A DNA stretch of 8,450 bases from Aldersonia sp036524855 (GCA_036524855.1 DATDBL010000319.1:1-8450); one strand, 5' to 3'; numbered from the stretch's first letter, positions 1 through 6,949 are shown. Made by a program: numbers and translations. Notes: generated by a model from the sequence alone, not told the origin.

Positions 1-2138
1 GTCACGACGAACACGCTCGACAGCGCCATCGCGGCACCGGCGAGCATCGGGTTCAGCAACCCGGCCGCGGCGAGCGGGATCGCGGCGACGTTGTAGCCGA
101 ACGCCCACACCAGGTTCTGCTTGATGGTCGACAGCGTGCGACGCGAGAGCCGGATCGCGTCCGCCGCGCTGCTCAGGTCGCCGCGGACCAGGGTGATGTC
201 GCCGGCCTCGATTGCGACGTCGGTGCCGGTGCCCATGGCGAGGCCGAGGTCGGCCTGGGCGAGGGCGGGCGCGTCGTTGACGCCGTCGCCGACCATTGCC
301 ACGACCCTGCCCTCCTCCTGCAGCGACCGCAGGGTCGCGACCTTGTCGGCCGGCAGCACCCCCGCAATCACCTGCTCGATCCCGACCTCGGCGGCGACCG
401 CCCGCGCGGTGGCGGCGTTGTCGCCGGTGAGCAGTACCGGATGCAGGCCGAGGTCACGCAGTTCACGAACGGCCTGCGCGCTCGACGGCTTCACCGCGTC
501 GCCGACGACGAACACGCCGCGCGCCACGCCCTCCCACGCGACCGCGACCGCGGTCCCGCCCGCGACCTCGGCGTCGGCCAAGGCCCTGAGCACGTCGTCG
601 CCGGTCCTCACGCCGTGCGCTTCGAGCATCGCGACGCGGCCGACGAGGACGCGCCGACCCTCGACGACGCCTTCGACCCCGAGCCCGCCGTGTGAGCGGA
701 ACTCCGTCACCGCTGGCAGGTCCGCAGGCGCCGCGGCGACGATCGCCCGCGCCACCGGGTGCTCGGACCCGGCCTCGACGGCGGCGCCGACGCGCAGCAG
801 GTCGGGATCGCCGATCGTGTCGATCAGCGTCATCCGCCCGGTCGTCACCGTGCCGGTCTTGTCCAGCACGACGGTGTCGACCCGGCGGGTGGATTCGAGG
901 ATCTCCGGGCTCTTGATCAGGATGCCGAGTTGCGCCCCGCGCCCGGTCCCGACCAGCAGCGCCATCGGTGTGGCGAGCCCCAGCGCGCACGGGCAGGCGA
1001 TGATCAGCACCGCGACCGCCGCACCGACCGCGACCTGCCCCGGCTCGCCGGAGATGATCCAGAACACCGCCGTCGCCAGCGCGATGAACAACACGATCGG
1101 CACGAACACTCCGGCGATCCGATCGGCGAGCCGCTGCACCGGCGCCTTCCCGTTCTGCGCCTGCGCGACCAGCGCCGCCATCCGGGCGAGTTGGGTGTCG
1201 GCGCCGACCTTGGTCGCGCGTACCGTGAGCAGCCCGCCGGAGTTCACCATCGCGCCCGCGACCGTGTCGCCGACGCCGACCTCCAGCGGCACCGACTCGC
1301 CGGTGAGCATGCTCGCGTCCACCGCAGACCGCCCGCTCACCACCTCCCCGTCGGTCGCGATCTGCTCGCCCGGCCGCACCACGAACTCGTCGCCGACGCG
1401 CAGCGAACTCGCCGGCACGCGCTGCTCGACGCCGTCGCGCAGCACGCTCGCCTCCTTGGCGCCGAGTTCGAGCAGCGCCCGCAGCGCGGAGCCCGCGTTG
1501 CGTTTGGCCCGCAGTTCGAAGTAGCGGCCGGCGAGGATGAACGCGATGATTCCGGCCGCGACCTCGAAATAGACGTTCGCGGCAGCGTCGGTGCGGTCGA
1601 GGGTGAGGCTGAATCCGTGGCCGGAATGGTCAGCGGCATCGCCGAAGACCAGCGCGTACACCGACCAGACGTAGGCGGAGAGGGTGCCGAGCGAGATGAG
1701 CGTGTCCATCGTCGCGGTGCCGTGGCGCAGGTTCGCTGCCGCCGCGCGGTGGAACGGCCACCCGCACCACGCGACCACCGGGGTCGTGAGGGCCAGCGAC
1801 CACCACTGCCACCCGTCGAACTGCCACGCGGGCACCATCGCGACCGCGACGACCGGCACCGCGAGGACGACCGCGACGATCAGCCGCCACCGCATCGACG
1901 ACAACTCGTCCGACTCGATCGCCTCGACGCTCGCGCCGTACCCCGCCGCCTCGACCTGTTCGATCAGCCGCGCCTGCGGCACCGACGCCGGGAAGGCGAC
2001 GTGCGCGGTCTCGGTCGCGAAGTTGACGCTGGCCGCCACCCCGTCGAGCTTGTTCAGCTTCTTCTCGATCCGCGCCGCGCACGACGCACAGGTCATGCCG
2101 GTGATCGCGAGATCGACCGACGAGAGCGCGGTCGGCAT
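1..2138 (-). CDS. copA: Cu(I)-translocating P-type ATPase (P1B-1), C-terminus beyond window
   Basis: This membrane pump uses ATP to export cytoplasmic Cu(I). I read 712 codons on the minus strand from ATG 2136-2138 to the window edge; family members are usually about 730-760 residues, so only a short C-terminal piece is missing. Seen in order: one N-terminal heavy-metal domain with GMTCASC (Cys17 and Cys20), the actuator TGES (279-282), the metal-binding CPC in the membrane (382-384), DKTGT with the phosphorylated Asp426, the nucleotide-domain His-Pro (460-461), and GDGVNDAP (617-624). Tyr682-Asn683 in the seventh helix and Met704-x-x-Ser707-Ser708 in the eighth are the residue sets known for Cu(I) selectivity, so a Zn/Cd pump is unlikely. 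The start is fixed by AGGAGG at 2143-2148, four bases before ATG. A CsoR-like box upstream supports copper induction. No copper chaperone or csoR gene lies in the window. Confidence 0.96.
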   Translation of the reverse strand, partial: MPTALSSVDLAITGMTCASCAARIEKKLNKLDGVAASVNFATETAHVAFPASVPQARLIEQVEAAGYGASVEAIESDELSSMRWRLIVAVVLAVPVVAVAMVPAWQFDGWQWWSLALTTPVVAWCGWPFHRAAAANLRHGTATMDTLISLGTLSAYVWSVYALVFGDAADHSGHGFSLTLDRTDAAANVYFEVAAGIIAFILAGRYFELRAKRNAGSALRALLELGAKEASVLRDGVEQRVPASSLRVGDEFVVRPGEQIATDGEVVSGRSAVDASMLTGESVPLEVGVGDTVAGAMVNSGGLLTVRATKVGADTQLARMAALVAQAQNGKAPVQRLADRIAGVFVPIVLFIALATAVFWIISGEPGQVAVGAAVAVLIIACPCALGLATPMALLVGTGRGAQLGILIKSPEILESTRRVDTVVLDKTGTVTTGRMTLIDTIGDPDLLRVGAAVEAGSEHPVARAIVAAAPADLPAVTEFRSHGGLGVEGVVEGRRVLVGRVAMLEAHGVRTGDDVLRALADAEVAGGTAVAVAWEGVARGVFVVGDAVKPSSAQAVRELRDLGLHPVLLTGDNAATARAVAAEVGIEQVIAGVLPADKVATLRSLQEEGRVVAMVGDGVNDAPALAQADLGLAMGTGTDVAIEAGDITLVRGDLSSAADAIRLSRRTLSTIKQNLVWAFGYNVAAIPLAAAGLLNPMLAGAAMALSSVFVV

Positions 2139-2149
2139 GTCTCCTCCTT

Positions 2150-2172
2150 GTTCGAACGACCCTCGTTCGAAC
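2150..2172. repeat. Perfect 10-bp inverted repeat in the copA leader
   Basis: GTTCGAACGA (2150-2159) and TCGTTCGAAC (2163-2172) are exact reverse complements separated by three C residues. Each arm also contains the self-complementary TTCGAA. The repeat begins in the putative -10 and ends just before the copA Shine-Dalgarno. It could be a second operator or an mRNA hairpin close to the ribosome site; the sequence does not decide between them. Confidence 0.6.
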
Positions 2173-2199
2173 ATACCCCTAGGGGGTAATCGTTCGCAA
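2170..2199 (-). promoter_or_regulatory. Putative copA promoter
   Basis: Reading the minus strand, TTGCGA (plus 2194-2199) is a fair -35 and TATGTT (plus 2170-2175) a fair -10, with an 18-bp spacer. They lie about 35 bp before the copA start, in the short gap after the WYL gene, so copA can be transcribed separately from its upstream neighbour. The CsoR-like box fills the spacer, which would let a bound repressor block RNA polymerase. The hexamers are assigned by eye. Confidence 0.5.
2173..2189. promoter_or_regulatory. CsoR-type copper operator upstream of copA
   Basis: The box is ATACCCCTAGGGGGTAA, with a perfect CCCCTAGGGG core at 2176-2185 and TA flanks. CsoR repressors are known to bind G/C-tract pseudopalindromes of the form TACCCC..GGGGTA and to release them when Cu(I) binds. 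The position in the promoter spacer of a Cu(I) ATPase fits exactly. The csoR gene itself must lie elsewhere, or another family member acts here. Confidence 0.75.
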
Positions 2200-2204
2200 C
2201 ACGC

Positions 2205-3173
2205 TCACGCCTGCGCGTACCGCTGCGCGAGCGCCGCGTGCCGGTCGGCCTCGCGCCGGCACTCCTCGCGCAGTTCCGGCGGGTCGAGCACGGTGAAGCC
2301 GACGCCGAACGCCGACAGCCACCGCGCCAGCGACCGGTGCGATTCGGCACCGATGTGCACCACGCAGCTCTCCGAGTCGCCGCCCTCCAGCGTTCCCCAG
2401 TCCTCGTGCAGCATCGGCGCGATCTCCTCGACGGATGCGTGCAGGCGCACCCGACCGTGCGCCCGGGTCGTCGCCCGCGTGATGCCCTGCGAAACGAACT
2501 CGGCCGCGCCGCCCTCGGGCAGTTCCCGCGGCGTGAACCGCGGCCCGGTCGGGATCTTCGGTGTCATCCGATCTACCCGGAAGGAACGCCAGTCCTGCCG
2601 CGACAGGTCCCAGCCCACCAGGTACCAGCGCGCACCCGAGCGCACCACCCGATACGGCTCGACCTCTCGGCGCGACTCCTCGCCGTCGTGCTTGCGGTAG
2701 TCGAACCGCAGCCGCTCCCGCGCGTGGCAGACGGCCGCGACCTGTGCGAGCAGGGCTGCGTCCACGGCCGAGCGGGCCTGCGGTCGGGCGACGACGTCGA
2801 CCTGCAAGGCGTCGAGGCGGTGCTGCAGCCGCGATGGCATCACCTGGCGCAGCTTGGTCAGCGCGCGCAGCGACGGCTCGCCGATCCCGATCACCGGGCC
2901 GGTCGCGCCGGACTGCAACCCGAACGCGACCGCAAGGGTCTCCTCGTCGTCGAGCAGCAGCGGAGGCATCTCCGCGCCCGCGCCGAGTTGGTAGCCGCCC
3001 CCGACCCCCACCGTCGCGTTCACCGGGTAGCCGAGATCGCGCAGCTTGTCGACGTCGCGGCGCACGGTGCGCGGCGTCACGTCGAGCCGGTCCGCCAACT
3101 GCGCGCCCGACCACTCCTTGCGGGTCTGCAGCAGCGTCAGCAGACGCAGCAGCCGCGCCGATGTCTCCAACAT
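2205..3173 (-). CDS. WYL-domain transcriptional regulator (DeoR-type HTH)
   Basis: This 322-residue protein is a DNA-binding regulator of the widespread actinobacterial HTH-WYL class. Residues about 5-60 form an N-terminal helix-turn-helix (the QLADRLDVTPRTVRRDVDKL stretch is the recognition region). The WYL domain covers about 135-210, with the signature WYLVGWD at 183-189 and FRVDRM at 198-203. A WCX-type C-terminal domain covers about 235-315. WYL domains are known to sense ligands or nucleic acids; the ligand here cannot be read from sequence. ATG 3171-3173 starts the HTH at the usual distance. The gene is divergent from the lipase gene, and the shared 68-bp gap holds an inverted repeat that is a natural candidate operator. 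It lies 66 bp upstream of copA on the same strand, but copA has its own promoter signals, so a copper role is not implied. Confidence 0.93.
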   Translation of the reverse strand: MLETSARLLRLLTLLQTRKEWSGAQLADRLDVTPRTVRRDVDKLRDLGYPVNATVGVGGGYQLGAGAEMPPLLLDDEETLAVAFGLQSGATGPVIGIGEPSLRALTKLRQVMPSRLQHRLDALQVDVVARPQARSAVDAALLAQVAAVCHARERLRFDYRKHDGEESRREVEPYRVVRSGARWYLVGWDLSRQDWRSFRVDRMTPKIPTGPRFTPRELPEGGAAEFVSQGITRATTRAHGRVRLHASVEEIAPMLHEDWGTLEGGDSESCVVHIGAESHRSLARWLSAFGVGFTVLDPPELREECRREADRHAALAQRYAQA

Positions 3174-3184
3174 CTGCCCAGCAT

Positions 3185-3228
3185 GGCACCGATCGCGGAC
3201 AGTTTCGGTCCTCGATCATCCCGGTGCC
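3185..3228. repeat. Nested inverted repeat in the WYL/lipase divergent promoter region
   Basis: The inner arms GATCGCGGAC (3191-3200) and GTCCTCGATC (3208-3217) match at 9 of 10 positions across a 7-bp spacer. The outer arms GGCACC (3185-3190) and GGTGCC (3223-3228) match perfectly; the left arm is contiguous with its inner arm and the right arm is separated by 5 bp. The whole gap between the divergent start codons is only 68 bp, so a dimer bound here would reach both promoters. A likely operator of the WYL regulator, by position only. Confidence 0.5.
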
Positions 3229-3241
3229 GCATCATGGGGTG

Positions 3242-4447
3242 GTGACCGCGCTGCGCCTCGTCCTCGCCGCCCTGCTCGGGCTGGTTCTCGTCGGCTGCAG
3301 CGTCGAGGCCGACCGTCGTCTCGCCGCGGGCTATATCGAGGAGCAGGCGGGCAAGGCGTTCTACCAGCAGCCGAATCCGGTCCCGCCCGGCCCGCCGGGA
3401 TCGATCATCCGCACCGAGCAGTTGCTCAGCGCGCCGGAGAACTCCGTCGCGTGGCGGGTCATGTATCACACGACGGACCTGACCGGGGCCGACGTCGTCG
3501 CGACCGGCGTCGTCGTCGCGCCGACCGGCAAACCACCCGAGGGTGGCCGCACGATCGTCGGATGGGGGCACCCGACAACCGGTTCCGCCGTGCGGTGCGC
3601 TCCGTCCAGCGGCCTCGACCCGTTCGACCTCGTCGAGGGTCTGCACGACCTGCTCGCGGACGGCTACGTCGTCGCCTACGCCGACTACCCCGGGATGGGC
3701 ACGGCAGGCCCGAACTCGTATCTGGTCGGGGTGAGCGAGGCCAACAGCATCCTCGACGTTGTCCGCGCCGCCCGGCAGATCCCCGAGACCGGCGCCGGCA
3801 CCGACCTGCTGCTGTGGGGACACAGCCAGGGCGGGCAGGCGGTGTTGTTCGCCGCGCAGGGTGCCGCGGCGTACGCGCCGGAGTTGACGCTGCGCGCGGC
3901 CGCCGTCGCCGCCCCCGCCGCCGACCTGTCCGCGCTGCTCGACGCCGACATCGGCGACGTGTCCGGGGTGACGATCGGCTCGTATGCCTTCGCCGCCTAC
4001 CAAAGCGTGTATGCGGCCCGGTTTCCCAGGCTCGAGCTGAACACGATCCTCACCGACGCCGGCGCTGCGGCGACCCCGAAGATGGCGCAACTGTGCCTGT
4101 TCGGCCAGAACCGGGACCTGCACAAGATCGCCGGGCCGCTGGTCGGGAACTACCTGAAGGCCAACCCCGCCGCCACCGAACCGTGGGCGACGATGCTGCG
4201 CGAGAACACGCCGGCGGCGACGCGGCTGCCGGTGCCCTTGTACGTCGCGCAGGGCGAGTCCGACACCCTCGTCGTCCCGAGCGTCACCGACACGTTCGTC
4301 GCCGGGCAGTGCGCCGCCGGCACGCACGTGATCTACCAGAAGTTCCCCAAGACCGGGCACGGGATGATCGCGTTGAAGGCGGTGCCGGCGGTGAGCTCGT
4401 TCTTCGAGTCCGTGCTGGCATACGATCCGCCCGCGTCGACCTGCTGA
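3242..4447 (+). CDS. Secreted lipoprotein lipase/esterase (LIP family, alpha/beta hydrolase)
   Basis: This 401-residue exported hydrolase probably cleaves ester bonds of lipids outside the cytoplasmic membrane. From GTG 3242 the protein opens with a hydrophobic signal peptide ending in the lipobox LVGC (Cys19), so it should be anchored as a lipoprotein. Catalytic residues are visible: the nucleophile Ser195 in GHSQGG, the Asp341 in GESD and the His373 in KTGHG, in the order and spacing of the secretory lipase (LIP) family. GWGHP near residue 107-111 and DYPGMG near 148-153 also fit that family. GTG 3239 is an equally possible start one codon earlier. The open frame runs much further upstream, but that part overlaps the WYL gene antisense and would bury the signal peptide. 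No clear Shine-Dalgarno is present, so the message may be leaderless or weakly translated. Substrate chain length is not predictable. Confidence 0.92.
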   Translation: MTALRLVLAALLGLVLVGCSVEADRRLAAGYIEEQAGKAFYQQPNPVPPGPPGSIIRTEQLLSAPENSVAWRVMYHTTDLTGADVVATGVVVAPTGKPPEGGRTIVGWGHPTTGSAVRCAPSSGLDPFDLVEGLHDLLADGYVVAYADYPGMGTAGPNSYLVGVSEANSILDVVRAARQIPETGAGTDLLLWGHSQGGQAVLFAAQGAAAYAPELTLRAAAVAAPAADLSALLDADIGDVSGVTIGSYAFAAYQSVYAARFPRLELNTILTDAGAAATPKMAQLCLFGQNRDLHKIAGPLVGNYLKANPAATEPWATMLRENTPAATRLPVPLYVAQGESDTLVVPSVTDTFVAGQCAAGTHVIYQKFPKTGHGMIALKAVPAVSSFFESVLAYDPPASTC

Positions 4448-4455
4448 TTTGTAGG

Positions 4456-4479
4456 TTCTTGCCGAAGATGTCGGCAGAA
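4456..4479 (+). terminator. Possible hairpin terminator after the lipase gene
   Basis: TTCTTGCCGA (4456-4465) and TCGGCAGAA (4471-4479) pair over nine bases with one bulged T around a 5-base loop, starting 8 bases after the lipase stop codon. There is no U tract, as is common in actinobacteria, so termination is plausible but unproven. Confidence 0.4.
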
Positions 4480-4526
4480 CGTGCGCCTGAACTGTGGGTT
4501 CTCAGGTTTCGTGTCGCCGAGGTTTG

Positions 4527-4580
4527 TCATGGATAATACACGTTATCCATGAAACGATATGGAATCCGCAGGGGGAGTGG
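4527..4580. repeat. Composite boundary repeat, left copy
   Basis: The unit has three parts: TCATGGATAA (4527-4536), a 6-bp spacer, and its exact reverse complement TTATCCATGA (4543-4552); then 10 bp of non-shared sequence; then AATCCGCAGGGGGAGTGG (4563-4580). The right copy at 7237-7292 has the same arms, the same 10-bp interval and the same 18-mer, but an 8-bp central spacer. This copy sits between the converging lipase and small membrane-protein genes, where a promoter would have nothing useful to drive. It may mark one end of the intervening segment. Read as protein in the plus frame it gives IHETIWNPQGEW, against IHDNVVNPQGEW in the right copy, so a coding origin is also possible. Confidence 0.8.
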
Positions 4581-4619
4581 CGAAATCCGAGACTACTCGG
4601 CTGCTCCGCTGACGGGTGG

Positions 4620-4802
4620 TCAGGTCAGTATTCGTTGGACTACGAAGAAGGTCGTGGCACTCACGGTGGACGTAGGGGCCACCACGACGGTGGCCAGGAT
4701 CAACACGAGTCGTGCGGTCTTGTTCCAGTCCTGTATCGCCTCGCGAATCGTTTTCCACGCTTCCTTGGACCGCGGTGGTCGAGGCGGCGGGGACCCACTC
4801 AT
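4620..4802 (-). CDS. Small single-pass membrane protein, 60 residues
   Basis: I do not recognise a family. The protein starts at ATG 4800-4802, whose ATGA overlaps the stop codon of the winged-helix gene, so the two should be translationally coupled in one transcript. Residues 1-30 are hydrophilic, with a Pro-rich start (GSPPPRPPRSK) and an amphipathic stretch near 15-28. Residues about 32-55 are one hydrophobic segment (LVLILATVVVAPTS onwards), followed by a short polar tail. This is the layout of a membrane-anchored partner, holin-like peptide or small toxin; none of these is proven. It ends 40 bp from the left boundary repeat. Plus-strand open frames over the same bases are probably its shadows. 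The overlap and clean hydrophobic segment support it as a real gene. Confidence 0.65.
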   Translation of the reverse strand: MSGSPPPRPPRSKEAWKTIREAIQDWNKTARLVLILATVVVAPTSTVSATTFFVVQRILT

Positions 4803-5692
4803 GATGTCGGGCTCGCGGCGGCTCGTGCGGCCTTCTTCTTTGCCCTGTTTCGCCGCTTGCGGTTGGCAACTCGCTGACGTGCGCGGCGAGATTCGCGGCC
4901 GAATGCACCGGTGAGCGAATAGTGATAGTGACGGGTAATCCCATTCGGGGAGAGGGGTGCACGTACTACTTCGACCCGCTCGTGCAGGAGACCGACGGCG
5001 TTGAGTTCGTCCAGCCCCTTCTGGACCGTCTTTCCCGAGATTCCGTACCATTCGGGCATGCTGGTGCGCCGCAGAGGTGTATCGGGCTTTTTGGTGGTCT
5101 CCTTCAAGATGATCAAAAGTACAGCGAGCGCCGGCAGGTTGAGAGTGCCGAAGTACTCTTCCGTCCAGAATTCGTCCGGGATGGTGAAATAGGTATTGAG
5201 CCAGTCCTTCTTTTCGCCGGACGGGGCGACATAGGCGGCCTTTCCATCTTCTCGCCGCGGCGTGATCGTGGTGAGACGGCCATCGCGTTCGCGCTTCTCG
5301 ATGAGCCCGAGATCTTCAAGGTCTTTCCACGCCCGGGACAAGGTGGACGGCGACCACGTCAGGGCTCGGCGCTTGTTGGGGCCAGTGGCGGTGAGACCAC
5401 TAATCCATACGTCGGCGGTCAGCGGGTGATAGTTCGTGTTCAGCCACGGCCACCAGCACAGAACCAGCAGGTAAAGCACTAGGGCTCGGTGCCGGCGTTT
5501 GCGGGTCATCTCCCCGAGAGTGCTGGGCCTCGGGGCGTCGTAGTTCTGCACGAACACTTGACGAACGACCATGTAGCCCCGGACGGTGAGCCCGAGGGCG
5601 GCGGCGCGTGTCTCTTGCGGAGTGATCGGCTCGCCGCCCTGACCGGGCTCAGACTCGACCGTCGCGTCTTGCGTGTTCATGGCTTCAACCAT
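4799..5692 (-). CDS. Double winged-helix DNA-binding protein with basic tail
   Basis: This 297-residue protein (from ATG 5690-5692) has no family I can name. Two segments look like winged helices. One is at about 67-148, where WSPSTLSRAWKDLEDLGLIE followed by RDGRLTTITP is a recognition helix plus wing. The second is at about 168-260, where ISGKTVQKGLDELNAVGLL has the same form. The last 30 residues are Arg/Lys-rich. Tandem winged helices are known from plasmid Rep initiators and from some phage and element regulators, so a replication or control role is an inference. Upstream are three tandem 11-bp repeats. The start could instead be ATG 5678-5680 or ATG 5726-5728; no good Shine-Dalgarno precedes any of them. 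The codon use is less GC-rich than in copA or the lipase, which suggests transfer. Its stop overlaps the start of the small membrane protein. Confidence 0.85.
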   Translation of the reverse strand: MVEAMNTQDATVESEPGQGGEPITPQETRAAALGLTVRGYMVVRQVFVQNYDAPRPSTLGEMTRKRRHRALVLYLLVLCWWPWLNTNYHPLTADVWISGLTATGPNKRRALTWSPSTLSRAWKDLEDLGLIEKRERDGRLTTITPRREDGKAAYVAPSGEKKDWLNTYFTIPDEFWTEEYFGTLNLPALAVLLIILKETTKKPDTPLRRTSMPEWYGISGKTVQKGLDELNAVGLLHERVEVVRAPLSPNGITRHYHYSLTGAFGRESRRARQRVANRKRRNRAKKKAARAAASPTS

Positions 5693-5775
5693 GCCACAAG
5701 CTGGGATGCCGCACCGTAATCGCAGCATGACGACTTGCTGTTTCGAACCTTGCTATGCAAATAGCCATGCCATAC

Positions 5776-5809
5776 ACCTTGCGACCTACCTGCGAACCAC
5801 CGTGCAACC
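5776..5809. repeat. Tandem 11-bp iteron-like repeats upstream of the winged-helix gene
   Basis: Plus-strand units are ACCTTGCGACCT (5776-5787), ACCTGCGAACC (5788-5798) and ACCGTGCAACC (5799-5809), with a weaker remnant after 5810. On the gene strand the consensus is close to GGTTCGCAGGT. A separate ACCTTGC lies at 5747-5753, and GCTAT/ATAGC form a small hairpin at 5752-5765. The 231-bp gap 5693-5923 that holds them is noticeably more AT-rich than its surroundings and contains no convincing gene. Repeats one helical turn apart upstream of a DNA-binding gene suit autoregulation or an origin of replication. They are imperfect, so chance is not excluded. Confidence 0.5.
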
Positions 5810-5923
5810 TGCCTAACCCGGTTTCCGATTCCGAACCGATCCGTTGTCTGGTTCTGTGCGGCTCGTAGCGATCTCAGATTCTTTCGAGCAACTGCAGGAA
5901 GGAGAGCGGGACAAACCGCGGAG

Positions 5924-6949
5924 TCAGGTGTCGAGGGCGGCGGTGATGTCGTCGGCGTTGGGCAGGGCGCGTTGCTCGTCGGGGGGAAGGGTGTCGTAGG
6001 TGTAGGTGGACACCGCCATCGGCGAGGCCGTGCCGCCGAGGGAGTAGCGCACGGTTTTCTCGTTGCGGTCCGAGCAGACCAGGATCCCGACCGTTGGGGC
6101 ATGCACCCCCCGGCGGAGCCGGTCGTCGACCAGGGCGACGTAGAAGCCGAGCTGGCCCGCGAAATCGGGGCGGAACTTGCCCGATTTCAGCTCCACGACA
6201 ACATATCTGAGCTGTTCGACGTGGAAGAACAGCAGATCGAGGTAGAAGTCGTCACCGTCGACGTCGAAGTGGACCTGACGGCCCACGAACGCGAACCCGG
6301 TCCCGAGTTCACGCAGGGTGTCGGCGAGCTTGTCCATAAACGCGTTCTCGAGGTCGCGTTCGGCGACCTCGCCGGACAGGTCGAGGAAGTCGAACACGTA
6401 CGGGTCCTTGGCGATCTGCTGCGCCAACTCCGAATCGCGGGGTTCGAGATGGGTGGCGAAGTTCGCCGCCGCCGCCCCTGCCCGTTCGAGCGAGCGGTTG
6501 AGGATCTGGTTGACCAACACGTTGCGCGACCACCCGAACTCGACCACCGCCTCGGCGTAGAGGTCGCGCACCGCCGGGTCGTCGAGCTTGTCCAACAGCA
6601 CGGTGACGTGTCCCCACGGCAATCTTCCAACAGCCGTTGGAAGGTTTCCCGACCAGGCGGCAGCGAAGGCCCGCATGTAGCGCAGGTTGGTGGCGGAGAA
6701 CCCGCGCATCCCGGGGAACGCGCGACGTAGATCGGCCGCCAACCGAGTGACGACCTTCGCTCCCCATCCCTCGCCGGCCTGCCGCTGCAAGATCGTGTTG
6801 CCGATCTCCCAGTACAGCTCGACCACCTGCGTGCTCACCGTCTGTTGCGCCGTCGCACGTGCCGCCACCACCCGCGAGGTCAGCGCCTCCAGCGTCTGCT
6901 CGTAATCCCCGGGAAGGTCGACCTCCCCGGGCCGTCCCCGCGCGTTCAT
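5924..6949 (-). CDS. DUF1016/YhcG-type PDDEXK nuclease domain protein
   Basis: The 341-residue protein matches the YhcG (DUF1016) family from end to end. Residues about 15-165 carry the N-terminal DUF1016 region, including ELYWEIG (44-50), AFPGMRGFSATNLRYMR (77-93) and LPWGH (110-114). Residues about 180-330 carry the C-terminal nuclease fold: DPYVFDFL (182-189), GFAFVGRQ (218-225), Asp238 in DFYLDLLF, Glu253-Leu-Lys255 in VVELK, and GQLGFYV (265-271). The D, E-x-K set is intact, so the nuclease may be active. The family is known to accompany type I restriction-modification and other defence or mobile loci; its exact role is unsettled. No restriction genes are nearby here. ATG 6947-6949 places the conserved region where the family starts; in-frame ATG 7004-7006 and GTG 7016-7018 are earlier alternatives. 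The stop is 231 bp from the winged-helix start on the same strand. Confidence 0.93.
   Translation of the reverse strand: MNARGRPGEVDLPGDYEQTLEALTSRVVAARATAQQTVSTQVVELYWEIGNTILQRQAGEGWGAKVVTRLAADLRRAFPGMRGFSATNLRYMRAFAAAWSGNLPTAVGRLPWGHVTVLLDKLDDPAVRDLYAEAVVEFGWSRNVLVNQILNRSLERAGAAAANFATHLEPRDSELAQQIAKDPYVFDFLDLSGEVAERDLENAFMDKLADTLRELGTGFAFVGRQVHFDVDGDDFYLDLLFFHVEQLRYVVVELKSGKFRPDFAGQLGFYVALVDDRLRRGVHAPTVGILVCSDRNEKTVRYSLGGTASPMAVSTYTYDTLPPDEQRALPNADDITAALDT

Noticed and set aside
121..2189. Long plus-strand open frames opposite copA (including 121-1524 and 759-2189)
   Set aside because: They are Arg/Pro/Ser-rich low-complexity translations antisense to a gene with every P-type ATPase motif; typical shadows in high-GC DNA.
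2561..3238. Upstream extension of the lipase frame
   Set aside because: It overlaps the WYL gene antisense and would place the lipoprotein signal peptide in the middle of the protein.
4527..4552. Identification of the palindrome as the chromosomal dif site
   Set aside because: It occurs twice with different centres, has symmetric arms, and is not the arm sequence I associate with actinobacterial dif; only the geometry is similar.
4494..4914. Plus-strand frames across the left repeat and the small membrane protein
   Set aside because: Compositionally poor beyond the repeat and antisense to the ATGA-coupled gene; only the repeat-encoded motif was kept as an observation.
5776..5809. CRISPR array
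   Set aside because: Units are 11-12 bp and directly adjacent, with no spacers, and no cas gene is present.
6624..6643. 8-bp inverted repeat CTTCCAAC/GTTGGAAG inside the DUF1016 gene
   Set aside because: It encodes part of the variable stretch before LPWGH; no sign that it is more than a coding coincidence.
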